A stretch of 64,000 nt of DNA from Achromobacter kerstersii (GCF_902859595.1 NZ_CADIJQ010000004.1:124001-188000), one strand, 5' to 3'; counted from the stretch's first letter, positions 1 through 8,191 are shown. Numbers and translations: made by a program. The notes: generated by a model not told the origin, from the sequence alone.

Positions 1-1
1 C

Positions 2-331
2 GAGGCCGCCCGCGCCTTTGACAACCCCGACTGGGCCGACGTGGTGTTGCATTCCTACCGCCATCGTTGGGGCCACGCACCGGGTGATTCCGCCTACGAC
101 GCCGACAACGCTTTGCTGACGCCCGCCCCCGTGCTGACAGTGCCCACACTGGTGCTGCACGGCGGCGCCGACGCCTGCAACCAACCCGCCACATCGGAAG
201 GCAAGGAAGGCTTTTTCAGCAGCGGCTACGAACGCCGCGTGCTGGACCGCGTGGGCCACTTTCCACAGCGGGAAGCGCCGCAAGCGGTGGCCGACGCGAT
301 CCTGAAGTTCTGCGCAAAAACGGATGCGTGA
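2..331 (+). CDS. Alpha/beta hydrolase, C-terminal part (5' end outside window)
   Basis: The reading frame is open from the window edge, so only the last 109 residues are visible. They carry the end of an alpha/beta-hydrolase fold: the strand and turn LVLHGGADACNQ, whose Asp sits where the acid of the catalytic triad is expected, and GHFPQREAP, whose His would be the catalytic base. The nucleophile elbow lies upstream of the window. The substrate cannot be inferred; esterases, epoxide hydrolases and haloperoxidase-like enzymes all share this ending. It is followed by a short tandem duplication and a hairpin terminator. Confidence 0.8.
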   Translation, partial: EAARAFDNPDWADVVLHSYRHRWGHAPGDSAYDADNALLTPAPVLTVPTLVLHGGADACNQPATSEGKEGFFSSGYERRVLDRVGHFPQREAPQAVADAILKFCAKTDA

Positions 332-356
332 AGCCGTTTTGCACGCGGGGAGCGAA

Positions 357-424
357 CGCCGCCAGACAGGCTCTGCACCGCCCCCACAACGCCGCCAAAC
401 AGGCCCTACACCGTCCCCCCACAA
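357..424. repeat. Two-copy tandem repeat (33/35 bp)
   Basis: Two consecutive near-identical units, each beginning CGCCGCCA and ending CCCCACAA, lie just downstream of the hydrolase stop codon. They differ by a few substitutions and two inserted bases in the C tract. No coding role is seen. Confidence 0.6.
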
Positions 425-497
425 CGCCCCCGCGCCGCCCCGCACGCCGCCCGCTGGGCAGCCCCGCCCGGAATGGCGGATAATCCGTCTGTTTCCC

Positions 498-519
498 GCC
501 GCCCCATGCGGCGGCTTTT
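498..519 (+). terminator. Probable intrinsic terminator after the hydrolase gene
   Basis: A GC-only 6-bp stem (GCCGCC / GGCGGC) with a 6-base loop is followed by TTTT. It sits between the hydrolase and the next start codon at 558, so it probably ends the hydrolase transcript. The T run is short. Confidence 0.5.
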
Positions 520-557
520 CGTGGGCGCGTGGCGCCCGCCAGCATTCGGAGTCAGCT

Positions 558-890
558 ATGTATCGCGGTATTCAGGCGATTGAACAATTCATGGAATCCA
601 TCGGCCTGACCTGGCGCCCCGGCTCGACCGAAAGCGCCGAACTGCGCGTCAGCTACCGCATCGGCAACACCCGCCCGCTGGGCATCGACCGCACGCTGGT
701 CGAATTCCATTGCGACGCCAAGCGCGCCAAGGTCTGGGTGCCCGAATTTTCCCGCACCAGCTTCCACCAGTGGTTTGAAGTGCCGCTTCAGGACTTCGAA
801 TTCACCCCGGGCGGCTCGATGCTGAAGATCAAGGCAGCCGCGCGCGGCAACGCGCCTCCGTACAGCGTGGGCATCAAGCCGCTGGCTTGA
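558..890 (+). CDS. Small conserved-looking hypothetical protein (110 aa)
   Basis: The start at ATG 558 (MYRGIQAIEQF) is chosen because the frame upstream is low-complexity repeat and terminator sequence. The protein is soluble, has no signal peptide or membrane segment, and mixes short beta-prone stretches (ELRVSYRIGN, RTLVEFHCDA, AKVWVPEF) with aromatic residues. It ends in a predicted strand region around MLKIKAAARG. I do not recognise the family. It is monocistronic, bounded by a terminator on each side. Its codon use matches the rest of the chromosome, unlike the effector island that follows. Confidence 0.75.
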   Translation: MYRGIQAIEQFMESIGLTWRPGSTESAELRVSYRIGNTRPLGIDRTLVEFHCDAKRAKVWVPEFSRTSFHQWFEVPLQDFEFTPGGSMLKIKAAARGNAPPYSVGIKPLA

Positions 891-924
891 ATTTCGCCCC
901 CCTGCCCACACAGCGCAGGGAGAG

Positions 925-968
925 CGGGCCAGATTTGACTCGATCGGGTCAAATCTGGCCCGTTTTTT
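925..968 (+). terminator. Strong intrinsic terminator
   Basis: A perfect 15-bp stem (CGGGCCAGATTTGAC with its complement at 948-962), an 8-base loop and a T-rich tail (GTTTTTTAT) end the hypothetical gene at 890. A third copy of the right arm recurs at 1001-1015. Confidence 0.9.
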
Positions 969-1000
969 ATTGTGGTTAATCAATGACTTAGAAAAATCGA

Positions 1001-1015
1001 GTCAAATCTGGCCCG
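1001..1015 (+). repeat. Extra copy of the terminator stem arm
   Basis: GTCAAATCTGGCCCG is repeated exactly, 38 bases after the right arm of the preceding terminator. The left arm at 925-939 can therefore pair with either copy. This marks the edge of the AT-richer region ahead of the effector gene. Confidence 0.6.
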
Positions 1016-1044
1016 ATTTCCCGTGAAAAACCCCTGTTTTTTAG

Positions 1045-1071
1045 CGCTTGGCGCACGAGTGTCGCTTGGCG
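1045..1071 (+). promoter_or_regulatory. Direct repeat, candidate enhancer-binding-protein site
   Basis: CGCTTGGCG occurs at 1045-1053 and again at 1063-1071, 18 bp apart. The pair lies about 60-85 bp upstream of the sigma-54 -24 element. That is a plausible place for an activator of sigma-54 RNA polymerase to bind. The identity of the activator is unknown. Confidence 0.35.
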
Positions 1072-1130
1072 ATCTTTTTTATTTTCCCCAACCAATTGAT
1101 TTACAAGGATTATTTTTTTATTCCTTAACC

Positions 1131-1147
1131 TGGCACCGTTCTTGCAT
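1131..1147 (+). promoter_or_regulatory. Sigma-54 (RpoN) promoter of the effector operon
   Basis: TGGCAC-N5-TTGCAT matches the -24/-12 consensus with the correct spacing (GG at -24, GC at -12). It lies 72 bp before the effector start codon, in an AT-rich leader. Sigma-54 control of T6SS cargo genes is known in several proteobacteria, so the effector and its immunity genes are probably expressed only with an enhancer-binding activator. Confidence 0.75.
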
Positions 1148-1218
1148 AGCAGCCTATGGCCGCCCTTTCGGCCTGCTATCCGGCCTTTCAAGCCGTGACG
1201 TCAAGAACGGAGCCCGTC

Positions 1219-4029
1219 ATGACCACCCGCGCCTGCCCCACTGCCTTGCAGACCCCGCATCCCAGCGCCAAGCAGGTGGGCAAGGCCATTTCGCCGCCAC
1301 CTTGCGAAGCGGGCGTGCCGATTTACCCGCTGCGCTACGGCATCGCCGATGCCCCGTACCGCAGCGATCTTCACACCATGTTGAAGACCCCGGGCTATCC
1401 CGTCCTGCAAGGCGGCAAGGCCTATGGCCTGCGCGTGCTGCGCCCCGGCACCTATGTCTATCTGCTGTACTTCGACCACGGGCAGATGTGGAACCGGCAC
1501 TATCAAGTCACTGAAGACATCCGCTTCGCGCCCATTTGGTGGGGCGACGCAGACTACGAACACTCGACCCCGGGTTCACAATCGCGGCCAGACGTCACGG
1601 GCGCAGCGCCTTACCTCTTGGCCCCGCCCGCCGCCATCAACGGCCCCGTCTATCTGCTGATCAGCGACACAATCCTGACGCACGACACCCTTTGGCAAAT
1701 AGAAAAGAACACGGACGGCCTGCGCGACGCCCTGGCTACCGTCGTCACGCCCACCGGCGGCCCGGACCAGCCCCACGTGTTTCACGCGGCGCGCTTGACG
1801 GTATCCACGCCCGAACTGATCCGGCCCACGCTGAGCCGCGTGCCGATGTATTACGCCTGGAGCGAGATCACGCCCGCGCAGCATTACCCGGATGTCAGTG
1901 ACGTCATCAGCCAGATGTACGCTGCGCTACGCGCCCGCAAAGACATCGTGCCGCTGGCGGTGGTGCTGCAAGACCCCGTGGGCATCGCAAGCGAGCTCAA
2001 CTACCTGTGCGCCACCGAAGTCAAAAAGCGCGACGACTATCAAGCGCAAAGCAAGCATCGGTTAAACAGCGCCGGCCTGATCGACGCGTACTTCAAACAA
2101 GCCGAAGCCAACAGCACCACGCCTCCCGCCTTGACGGCGCTGGCCCGGCAACGGGCGTTGGTGAACTTGCCAGGCGCCCGCGATTTCATTCCCGCGTACC
2201 AAGCCCGCGTGGAGGCCTTTCAGACGGACATCACCCGCGCCTGCGCAGACGTCGTCGCCTGGCTGCAACGCGTCAACGCGGCGGGATTGCTGGGGCAGGC
2301 GTTTAGCCTCTTCGACCAGCGCTGCGCGCGAAACGCCCGCAGCTTTGAAACAACCGTGCTTCATTGCTTTGGGGCGGCGGTGCATTCGGACGAGGGGCTG
2401 GCGGAATTGGCGAAGCATATTGAGGCTGCGCCGGATATCAGCCCGTTGTGGCGTGCGCTGGGCGCCGGCGACAAACCGCTGATGATGCGGCTGGCGGAAC
2501 CGCTCACTATCGGTAAGGGCGTGTTTGATGCGGTGGATCGCATTCTGGAAGAGCGGCCTGGCACGTTGGTCACCAACCTGCTGACTCAGTTGCTATGGCC
2601 ATTTCTGGCCAAAGCACACGCGGACATCGCCGAGGTCCAGGTCAGGCGATTGCGGCATATCGGCGAAATAAGGTTTGGCGTGACCGTGGGACGCCGCTTG
2701 GTGACACCGCAGCGGTACTTGGCGTACAGCGCGGAATTGCAGGGGTATGTGGCAATGGGGAAGGAAGTGGCGGTGCGTTGGCCCGGGGCGTTTATGCCTG
2801 CGACGATTAAGGGCGCTGCGGCGAGCGTGGAAGTGGGAAACATCGAGGTGTGGGAATGGGAAACCGTGACTACGACGACAGTAGTCGATAAAGCGAAGGC
2901 GATGGACCAGGAAGGGAACCCGCTGATGCGGAATTTGAAGCGGATGCGGGCGGCGGCTGGGGCGGCGTCGACAGGCCTGGGGGGTGCATTGGCGATTTGG
3001 GGGATGAGGAATGCGGTACAGGAGTGGGATAAGAACAAATCCGCTATCAGCTTTACGTCGATCTTGGGCGCAGGTGCGGCTCTCATGGGTGCAACGTTAG
3101 ATGCCGTAGCCCTCGGCATTTCAACTGCTGCTGCACGCCGCGGAAGCGTAAACCTGGGAACCAAGGCAAATCTGGCTGGAATCAAGCTGCTATCCACGGC
3201 CGCCGCAACCACGGCCGCAAGCATTTTTTCCTTGACAGACCTTATTCGCGCGGCCGACGCGCAAAGCAACGATAAGAACCCTGAACAAGCGCAAATGTAT
3301 CTCTACTCGGCACTGGCCGGTGGAGTATTGGCGGTGGCTACAGGAGCAGGAGGGATGGCCTCGGCGGCCACGTTGGCGGGCAGTGGTAAGGCCGTCGCCG
3401 TCCTAGGCCTAACCCCAGCCGGCTGGGCAGTCATTGCCATCCTCGCAATGAGTGCCGTCATCTACTTCACCCTTCAAGCCGATGACGCCCAACACAGCCC
3501 ACTCGAAATCTGGCTCAAGCACTCTGCCTGGGGTGTCGTCACGCCGCGCTTCACATTGGCGCAAGAACTGGATGCCTGGCACAGCTTGCATTTCAGCCCC
3601 CTCATCACCCCGGAATGGCAGGCCCTACGCGGTATTGCCGGCACCTTGCGTCTGCGCTGCACCCTGCCCGAAGTAGCAGGGCAAGACGACTTTCAATCCA
3701 AACTCCACGTCACGCTTTACGGCAAGGACTTGGAACGCGTGGATGACACCATCGCTTTCTGCACGCCCGGAGCTTGCGTGGATCTCCATACGCAGTACGT
3801 TATCGGCCCATTGACCGATGACAAGGGCGCTGAGCGCGGATGGCGCATCGGCATGCACGAGGATGCCAAGGTCAAACTGGAGTATCTCTACCGGCCCGAT
3901 CCAAAAGAACTGCCGACGATCGGCCTGGAACAACCGGGCGCGCCTGAACCGCTTGTATTTACTTCATCGAGTTTCTTCTTTGACTCCATCGATCCCGCCA
4001 AACTGGCGCCCGTCAGAGCGCCGAAATGA
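1219..4029 (+). CDS. VasX-like type VI secretion effector (BTH_I2691-type)
   Basis: A 936-residue protein. ATG 1219 is chosen because CGGAG lies 8 bases upstream. The N-terminus (CEAGVPIYPLRYGIAD, about residues 29-44, then a beta-rich stretch with YLLYFDHGQ) resembles the VasX N-terminal region of T6SS effectors. The long middle is mainly helical. Between about residues 583 and 753 there are four or five hydrophobic segments (e.g. ILGAGAALMGATLDAVALGI and GWAVIAILAMSAVIYFTL). They are followed by a 180-residue polar tail. This layout fits a pore-forming or membrane-active toxin injected by the T6SS. There is no signal peptide. No vgrG, hcp, PAAR or adaptor gene lies nearby, so it is orphan cargo. 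The stop codon overlaps the next start (ATGA), which couples it to the immunity genes. VasX itself is known to act on membranes; the activity of this homologue is inferred. Confidence 0.75.
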   Translation: MTTRACPTALQTPHPSAKQVGKAISPPPCEAGVPIYPLRYGIADAPYRSDLHTMLKTPGYPVLQGGKAYGLRVLRPGTYVYLLYFDHGQMWNRHYQVTEDIRFAPIWWGDADYEHSTPGSQSRPDVTGAAPYLLAPPAAINGPVYLLISDTILTHDTLWQIEKNTDGLRDALATVVTPTGGPDQPHVFHAARLTVSTPELIRPTLSRVPMYYAWSEITPAQHYPDVSDVISQMYAALRARKDIVPLAVVLQDPVGIASELNYLCATEVKKRDDYQAQSKHRLNSAGLIDAYFKQAEANSTTPPALTALARQRALVNLPGARDFIPAYQARVEAFQTDITRACADVVAWLQRVNAAGLLGQAFSLFDQRCARNARSFETTVLHCFGAAVHSDEGLAELAKHIEAAPDISPLWRALGAGDKPLMMRLAEPLTIGKGVFDAVDRILEERPGTLVTNLLTQLLWPFLAKAHADIAEVQVRRLRHIGEIRFGVTVGRRLVTPQRYLAYSAELQGYVAMGKEVAVRWPGAFMPATIKGAAASVEVGNIEVWEWETVTTTTVVDKAKAMDQEGNPLMRNLKRMRAAAGAASTGLGGALAIWGMRNAVQEWDKNKSAISFTSILGAGAALMGATLDAVALGISTAAARRGSVNLGTKANLAGIKLLSTAAATTAASIFSLTDLIRAADAQSNDKNPEQAQMYLYSALAGGVLAVATGAGGMASAATLAGSGKAVAVLGLTPAGWAVIAILAMSAVIYFTLQADDAQHSPLEIWLKHSAWGVVTPRFTLAQELDAWHSLHFSPLITPEWQALRGIAGTLRLRCTLPEVAGQDDFQSKLHVTLYGKDLERVDDTIAFCTPGACVDLHTQYVIGPLTDDKGAERGWRIGMHEDAKVKLEYLYRPDPKELPTIGLEQPGAPEPLVFTSSSFFFDSIDPAKLAPVRAPK

Positions 4030-5012
4030 GCCAGAACCACGATGACATCGTTAAGCGGCTCCCCCGCAGTCTCCTATTGGGAGCCAAGAGATTCGTTCGC
4101 GGCCCGGTCAAGCGAGAGAACCTTCCCACCGTCCCCTTGGAGGTCCAAGCCGCACTCGGCGTTCGTCGATTGAATGAGCAATGCGTAGAACTGGAACCCT
4201 ATGGAAACCAGGTCCGCAGCGGCTCTGCGAAAGCCATCGGGTTTCTGTTCGTACTGGGCGTGTGTATGTCAGCGTTCCTGTGGTCTATTACGCCCGCCCC
4301 CATCACCGTCAGAATCTGGTTCATGTTGTTCTTGGGGCCGTGGTTCATGGCGGCAACCAGCGTCGCATGGTATCTAATCACCTCGCTCTATATGGGCCAG
4401 TTTCGTGGCGGCTTTATCCGAATTCATCGCGGCACCGGGAAGCTCTACTTCGTTACCCCACGCGACGAGCGCCTTCTGACGCTGAACTGGGCGCAACTCC
4501 ACGCCCTTGCCGGATACATCCCTGTCGTCGGCGCGGCGGGCTACACCAGTTTTTATCCCCTATATCTGATCGCGATCGATTGGGAGTCGACGCCACCAAA
4601 GGAAATCTGCATCGCCTGCGGCAACCTGGGTTGGCGTGACGACGGAGATTCCGCCAAACAACTGTGGGACTACTTGCAGGTCTTTATGGAAGATGGCCCG
4701 ACGTCCTTATCCGGTCCTCCTCCGATCCCTCCCCGTCTTGCACGCAAGCAAACCTTCCTGCGCTTCTACCGTGACTGGGCTGAAAAATTCCGCCGCGACC
4801 TCTCCACGCCTAAAGGCAAGCGCTGGGCGCCGTTGTGGGCCCCCGCCAAAATCCTCTGGCTGATCTGCATGGTGTTCCCCGACAGCATCGCGGAGTTCAT
4901 TGAATACGACGTGCCTTACACGTCGTTCCCAAAAGAGATCGACGAACTCTGTGGCTTCGAGGAAAAGCGTGTTCCGATCATGCGACTAAATGGTGAACGC
5001 ATTGATTCATGA
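4026..5012 (+). CDS. Probable T6SS immunity protein, copy 1 (DUF6708-like membrane protein)
   Basis: 328 residues, starting within the effector stop codon (ATGA). An N-terminal cytoplasmic stretch (KRLPRSLLLGAK) is followed by two hydrophobic segments at about residues 70-90 and 95-120. Then comes a soluble domain that opens with FRGGFIRIHRGT and contains YFVTPRDERLLTLNW, CGNLGWRDDGDSA and RKQTFLRFYRDWA. A short hydrophobic helix (ILWLICMVFPD) lies near the C-terminus. From memory it resembles DUF6708 proteins found beside VasX-like effectors. Position, membrane topology and tandem copies support an immunity role, but no biochemical motif proves it. Copies 2 and 3 are clear paralogues. Confidence 0.65.
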   Translation: MSQNHDDIVKRLPRSLLLGAKRFVRGPVKRENLPTVPLEVQAALGVRRLNEQCVELEPYGNQVRSGSAKAIGFLFVLGVCMSAFLWSITPAPITVRIWFMLFLGPWFMAATSVAWYLITSLYMGQFRGGFIRIHRGTGKLYFVTPRDERLLTLNWAQLHALAGYIPVVGAAGYTSFYPLYLIAIDWESTPPKEICIACGNLGWRDDGDSAKQLWDYLQVFMEDGPTSLSGPPPIPPRLARKQTFLRFYRDWAEKFRRDLSTPKGKRWAPLWAPAKILWLICMVFPDSIAEFIEYDVPYTSFPKEIDELCGFEEKRVPIMRLNGERIDS

Positions 5013-5982
5013 TCACACTCAAATTGTGGAACGACTTCCTCGATCGCTGCTGATCGGTGCTAAGGGGCTAGCGTATCGTGACGTTCGCCGTCCAAAACCC
5101 ATTGACGCGGAAAGCGAAGGCATGTTCGCGATACGGCGTATCAACGAACATGCCATAGAGCTGGAACCCTTTGGCAATCTGATGCGCAATGCGTTCGCCG
5201 GCGGCATCGGTGCGATGTTCGTCTTGGGCACGGTTATTTCGACGCTTATTACGATATTCGATCCAGATTCGCTCACGCCTTCGATAGTGTTGCTGCTGTT
5301 TTTGAATCCAGTGATGACGGCGGCATTCGGCAGTATTCCCTACGTTATCACTCGCTACTCTTGGGGAAAATTCCGTGGCGGTTTCATTCGCATCCATCGC
5401 GGCACGCGCAAGCTTTACTTTGTCTCGCCTCAAGACGAGCGCTTGCTGACGCTTGAATGGGACCAAATTCAAGCTCTGGCCGGCTACGTACCCACGGTCG
5501 GCGCAGCAGGATATAGCAGCCAATATCCTCTTTATCTGATCGCCGTTGACTGGACTCAAACACCCCCCACGGAAGTCTGCGTGTCATGCGGCAACCTTGG
5601 CTGGCGAGACGATGGAGACTCCGCCCAGCAGCTATGGGATTGCCTGCGGATCTACATGGAGCACGGGCCCGACGCGTTACCCAAGCCGCCTCCCATTCCC
5701 CGCCGCCTATCCCGAAAACAGACCTTTCTGCGCTTCTATCGCGACTGGGCGGCAAAGTACCGCCGTGACCTCGCCACCCCAAAAGGAAAGCGATGGGCGA
5801 TGGTGGTCATTCCCGCCAAGATCCTCGCGCTGATCTTCATCGTGTTTCCCGATAGCGTCGGGGAGTTCATTGACTACGGCGTGCCATACACCTCGTTCCC
5901 CAAAGAGATCGACGAACTCTGTGGCTTCGTGGAAAAGCGCGTTCCGATCATGCGGCTGAATGGTGAACGCGTTGATTCATGA
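4990..5982 (+). CDS. Probable T6SS immunity protein, copy 2
   Basis: 330 residues, overlapping copy 1 by 23 bases. ATG 4990 is followed by possible GTG (4993) and TTG (5002) starts; alignment with copy 1 (QIVERLPRSLL versus DIVKRLPRSLL) does not decide between them. The soluble domain from FRGGFIRIHRGTRKLYF to the C-terminal EKRVPIMRLNGERVDS is nearly identical to copy 1. The two N-terminal hydrophobic segments are clearly different. The gene and its overlap were evidently duplicated as one unit of about 970 bp, because the junction sequence ending LNGER-DS is repeated at both boundaries. The role is inferred from context as for copy 1. Confidence 0.62.
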   Translation: MVNALIHDHTQIVERLPRSLLIGAKGLAYRDVRRPKPIDAESEGMFAIRRINEHAIELEPFGNLMRNAFAGGIGAMFVLGTVISTLITIFDPDSLTPSIVLLLFLNPVMTAAFGSIPYVITRYSWGKFRGGFIRIHRGTRKLYFVSPQDERLLTLEWDQIQALAGYVPTVGAAGYSSQYPLYLIAVDWTQTPPTEVCVSCGNLGWRDDGDSAQQLWDCLRIYMEHGPDALPKPPPIPRRLSRKQTFLRFYRDWAAKYRRDLATPKGKRWAMVVIPAKILALIFIVFPDSVGEFIDYGVPYTSFPKEIDELCGFVEKRVPIMRLNGERVDS

Positions 5983-6958
5983 CCACGCTCCCACGGTAGA
6001 ACGGCTTCCTCGGACTCTGTTGATCGGCGCCAAGACGCTCGCTCGCGCACGACCCGCATCGCGTTCGATTTCTGGCGGCCCCACTCCAATCGATGAATCT
6101 CTCGGCGTGCGTCAGATAAGCGACCAATGTATCGAGCTCGAATCCTATGGCAATCAAATTCGAAATACTTACGCGAGCGGCATCGGGGTATCCATGGTGA
6201 TGGCGCTCATCGTCTCTATGATGTTGACGGCCATTGCCGTCTTCCTGACACCGGAACGTCCGCCTGGCACGACAGGCTGGTTCTTGATTGCGGTACTACC
6301 GTGGTTTGGAGTCAAAATCACCGGCGCAATCTACCTGTGCAATCGAACCGTCTTCGGTCGATTCCGCGGCGGTTTCATCCGCATCCATCGTGGCACCCGC
6401 AAACTCTATTTCGTCACTCCACGCGACGAACGCCTGCTGACGCTCGACTGGGACGCACTCCAAGCTCTGGCCGGATACATCCCCATCATCAGCGCAGCGG
6501 GCTACACCAGCCGCTACCCCCTCTACCTGATCGCGACCGACTGGACCCGATCTCCTCCAAAAGAAATCTGCGTGTCATGCGGCAACCTGGGCTGGCGTGA
6601 CGATGGCGACTCTGCCAGACAGCTCTGGGATTACCTCCAAACCTTCATGGAGCACGGCCAAAGCAACCTGCCAAAGCCGCCCCCCATCCCGCCGCGCCTG
6701 TCCCGCAAGCAAACCTTCCTGCGTTTCTACCGCAATTGGGCCGACAAATTCCGGCGTGACCTTGCCACGCCAAAGGGCAAGCGATGGGCGCCGCTGTTGA
6801 TCCCCGCGAAAATCCTGGCGCTGATCTGCATCGTTTTCCCCGACAGCCTCGCCGAGTTCATTGAATACAACGTGCCATACACGTCCTTCCCCAAAGAGAT
6901 CGACGAGCTCTGTGGCTTTGCCGATCCCCTTGCCCCGGTCACACGCGCTTGTACATGA
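5960..6958 (+). CDS. Probable T6SS immunity protein, copy 3 with replaced C-terminus
   Basis: 332 residues, overlapping copy 2 by 23 bases with the same junction sequence. It keeps the core motifs (FRGGFIRIHRGTRKLYF, CGNLGWRDDGDSARQ, RKQTFLRFYRNWADKF, VPYTSFPKEIDELCGF) but has longer and different N-terminal hydrophobic segments plus an insertion near RPASRSISGGP. After CGF the ending shared by copies 1 and 2 is missing. It is replaced by ADPLAPVTRACT, whose last codons are read through the 3' end of the opposing GNAT gene. This looks like a recombination or deletion junction near 6918 at the downstream edge of the island. The copy may still fold, since only the last 15-20 residues are affected. 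Confidence 0.6.
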   Translation: MVNALIHDHAPTVERLPRTLLIGAKTLARARPASRSISGGPTPIDESLGVRQISDQCIELESYGNQIRNTYASGIGVSMVMALIVSMMLTAIAVFLTPERPPGTTGWFLIAVLPWFGVKITGAIYLCNRTVFGRFRGGFIRIHRGTRKLYFVTPRDERLLTLDWDALQALAGYIPIISAAGYTSRYPLYLIATDWTRSPPKEICVSCGNLGWRDDGDSARQLWDYLQTFMEHGQSNLPKPPPIPPRLSRKQTFLRFYRNWADKFRRDLATPKGKRWAPLLIPAKILALICIVFPDSLAEFIEYNVPYTSFPKEIDELCGFADPLAPVTRACT

Positions 6959-7541
6959 TCGTTGTCGCATCCAGCTTGCCCGCGTCATGCGGGTCGCGGC
7001 TGAAGCCGGGGATCTGGCCTACCGCCACATAGCCCAGCGACGCGTACAAGGGTTCTGCGCTGTCGCCCGTGCGGGTGTCCAGCGTGATCAGGCTGCGGCC
7101 GAGCTGGACCGCCTGCGCTTCGGCTGCGCGCATCAGGTCGCGCGCGATGCCCTGGCGGCGAAAGTCAGGGTGGACGAGCAGTTTGCGGATCTCGGCGCGA
7201 TGCGGTTGGTTGGGCGGCGTGTCGATGTCCAGTTGCACGGCCCCCGCGATGCGGCCGTTCTGGCGGGCAACCCACAGCAAGAGCTTGCCGCCTTCCACGG
7301 CGGGCTGGACTTTGTTGCGCCAGAAGGCTTCGGCGTCTTCAGGCGAATACGGCAGGACGAAGCTGACGCTGGCGCCGCCGTGCACGCAGGCGTGCAGCAC
7401 GTCGCCCAGTTCATTCAGGCAGGTCCGGGCGGCCTCGGCTGTCAGCAGAGTCACCTCAATCGGGCTCGATTCGGTCCCGCTTGCTTCGGTCCGGCTCGAT
7501 TCGATCCGGGTCACTTCAGTATTGGCGTGGTCTAGGCTCAT
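6939..7541 (-). CDS. GNAT family N-acetyltransferase
   Basis: 200 residues from ATG 7541, the first ATG after the upstream regulator's stop. A degenerate Ser/Glu-rich leader (TRIESSRTEASGTESSPIEV) comes from local DNA repetition. It is followed by a GNAT fold: LLLWVARQNGRIAGAVQLD, then KLLVHPDFRRQGIARDLM with the acetyl-CoA pyrophosphate loop (RRQGIA), and LYASLGYVAVGQIPGF near the C-terminus. Acceptor unknown; it may acetylate a small amine or a tetracycline/hygromycin-like substrate. It lies 7 bp after the XRE-cupin gene and is probably cotranscribed with it. Its 3' end overlaps the third immunity gene by 20 bases on the opposite strand. Confidence 0.85.
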   Translation of the reverse strand: MSLDHANTEVTRIESSRTEASGTESSPIEVTLLTAEAARTCLNELGDVLHACVHGGASVSFVLPYSPEDAEAFWRNKVQPAVEGGKLLLWVARQNGRIAGAVQLDIDTPPNQPHRAEIRKLLVHPDFRRQGIARDLMRAAEAQAVQLGRSLITLDTRTGDSAEPLYASLGYVAVGQIPGFSRDPHDAGKLDATTIMYKRV

Positions 7542-7548
7542 GGCGGGT

Positions 7549-8118
7549 TCAGACGATGAAGAGCAGATAACGGGCGCCGCGTTGCGGCGGGGTGACAAAC
7601 AGGCTGGCGCCAAAGAGCTGGTAGCGCAGGCAGTCGCCGGGGGCCAGGTCATGCGTTTGGCCATCGACGGTGATGCGCAGTTCGCCTTCAAGCATCAGCA
7701 GATGGTGCTCAAGACCCGGACGGGGGGATTGTTCGTAAGCAATGCGCGCGCCCGGGGCCAGTTCGCAGGCCAGGACTTCGCCCGCCAGTTGCTGGGCGGG
7801 CGGCGACACCGAGCGGCGGCGAAAGCCTGCGCTGTCGTCGACCCACACGGCTTGCGCGTGTTCGGGCACCAGAGGCGCGAAGTCGTCTTCGACCATCATC
7901 ATCAGGCGCGACATGGTCAGGCCGTGCGCGGCGCACAGCTTGCCGAGCACGGCGGCGGTGGGGCTGACCTCGGCGTTCTCCAGCCGTGACAAGGTAGCGC
8001 GGCTGACGCCCGCCACGCCCGCAAGTTCGTCCAGCGACCAGCCACGCTCTTGGCGCAGGGCTTTCAGGCGCTGGGCGATGCGGCGGTCCAGATCGGTGTC
8101 GAGATTCGTATTTTCCAT
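7549..8118 (-). CDS. XRE-family regulator with C-terminal cupin domain
   Basis: 189 residues. A lambda-repressor-like HTH spans about residues 12-66 (RLKALRQERGWSLDELAG, VSRATLSRLENAEVSP). A cupin follows at about residues 110-185 (GLEHHLLMLEGELRITVDG, DLAPGDCLRYQLFG). This architecture (SutR/PuuR type) usually senses a small metabolite through the cupin and represses a local gene. The likely target is its own operon with the downstream GNAT gene. The start ATG 8118 lies 73 bp from the divergent phospholipase D-family gene, so both may share a control region. Confidence 0.85.
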   Translation of the reverse strand: MENTNLDTDLDRRIAQRLKALRQERGWSLDELAGVAGVSRATLSRLENAEVSPTAAVLGKLCAAHGLTMSRLMMMVEDDFAPLVPEHAQAVWVDDSAGFRRRSVSPPAQQLAGEVLACELAPGARIAYEQSPRPGLEHHLLMLEGELRITVDGQTHDLAPGDCLRYQLFGASLFVTPPQRGARYLLFIV

Positions 8119-8191
8119 ATTAGGGAATTTCTCTCAAATACGAAAACCTGTCAAGCACCAGGCGGGGCGGAAAATTTCGGCACAATACGGC

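Noticed and set aside
1023..1514. Plus-strand frame before and inside the effector start
   Set aside because: It overlaps the sigma-54 promoter and the well-supported effector N-terminus in another frame.
1219..6958. Prophage or integrative element carrying the effector genes
   Set aside because: No integrase, transposase, tRNA or attachment repeats were seen at either edge.
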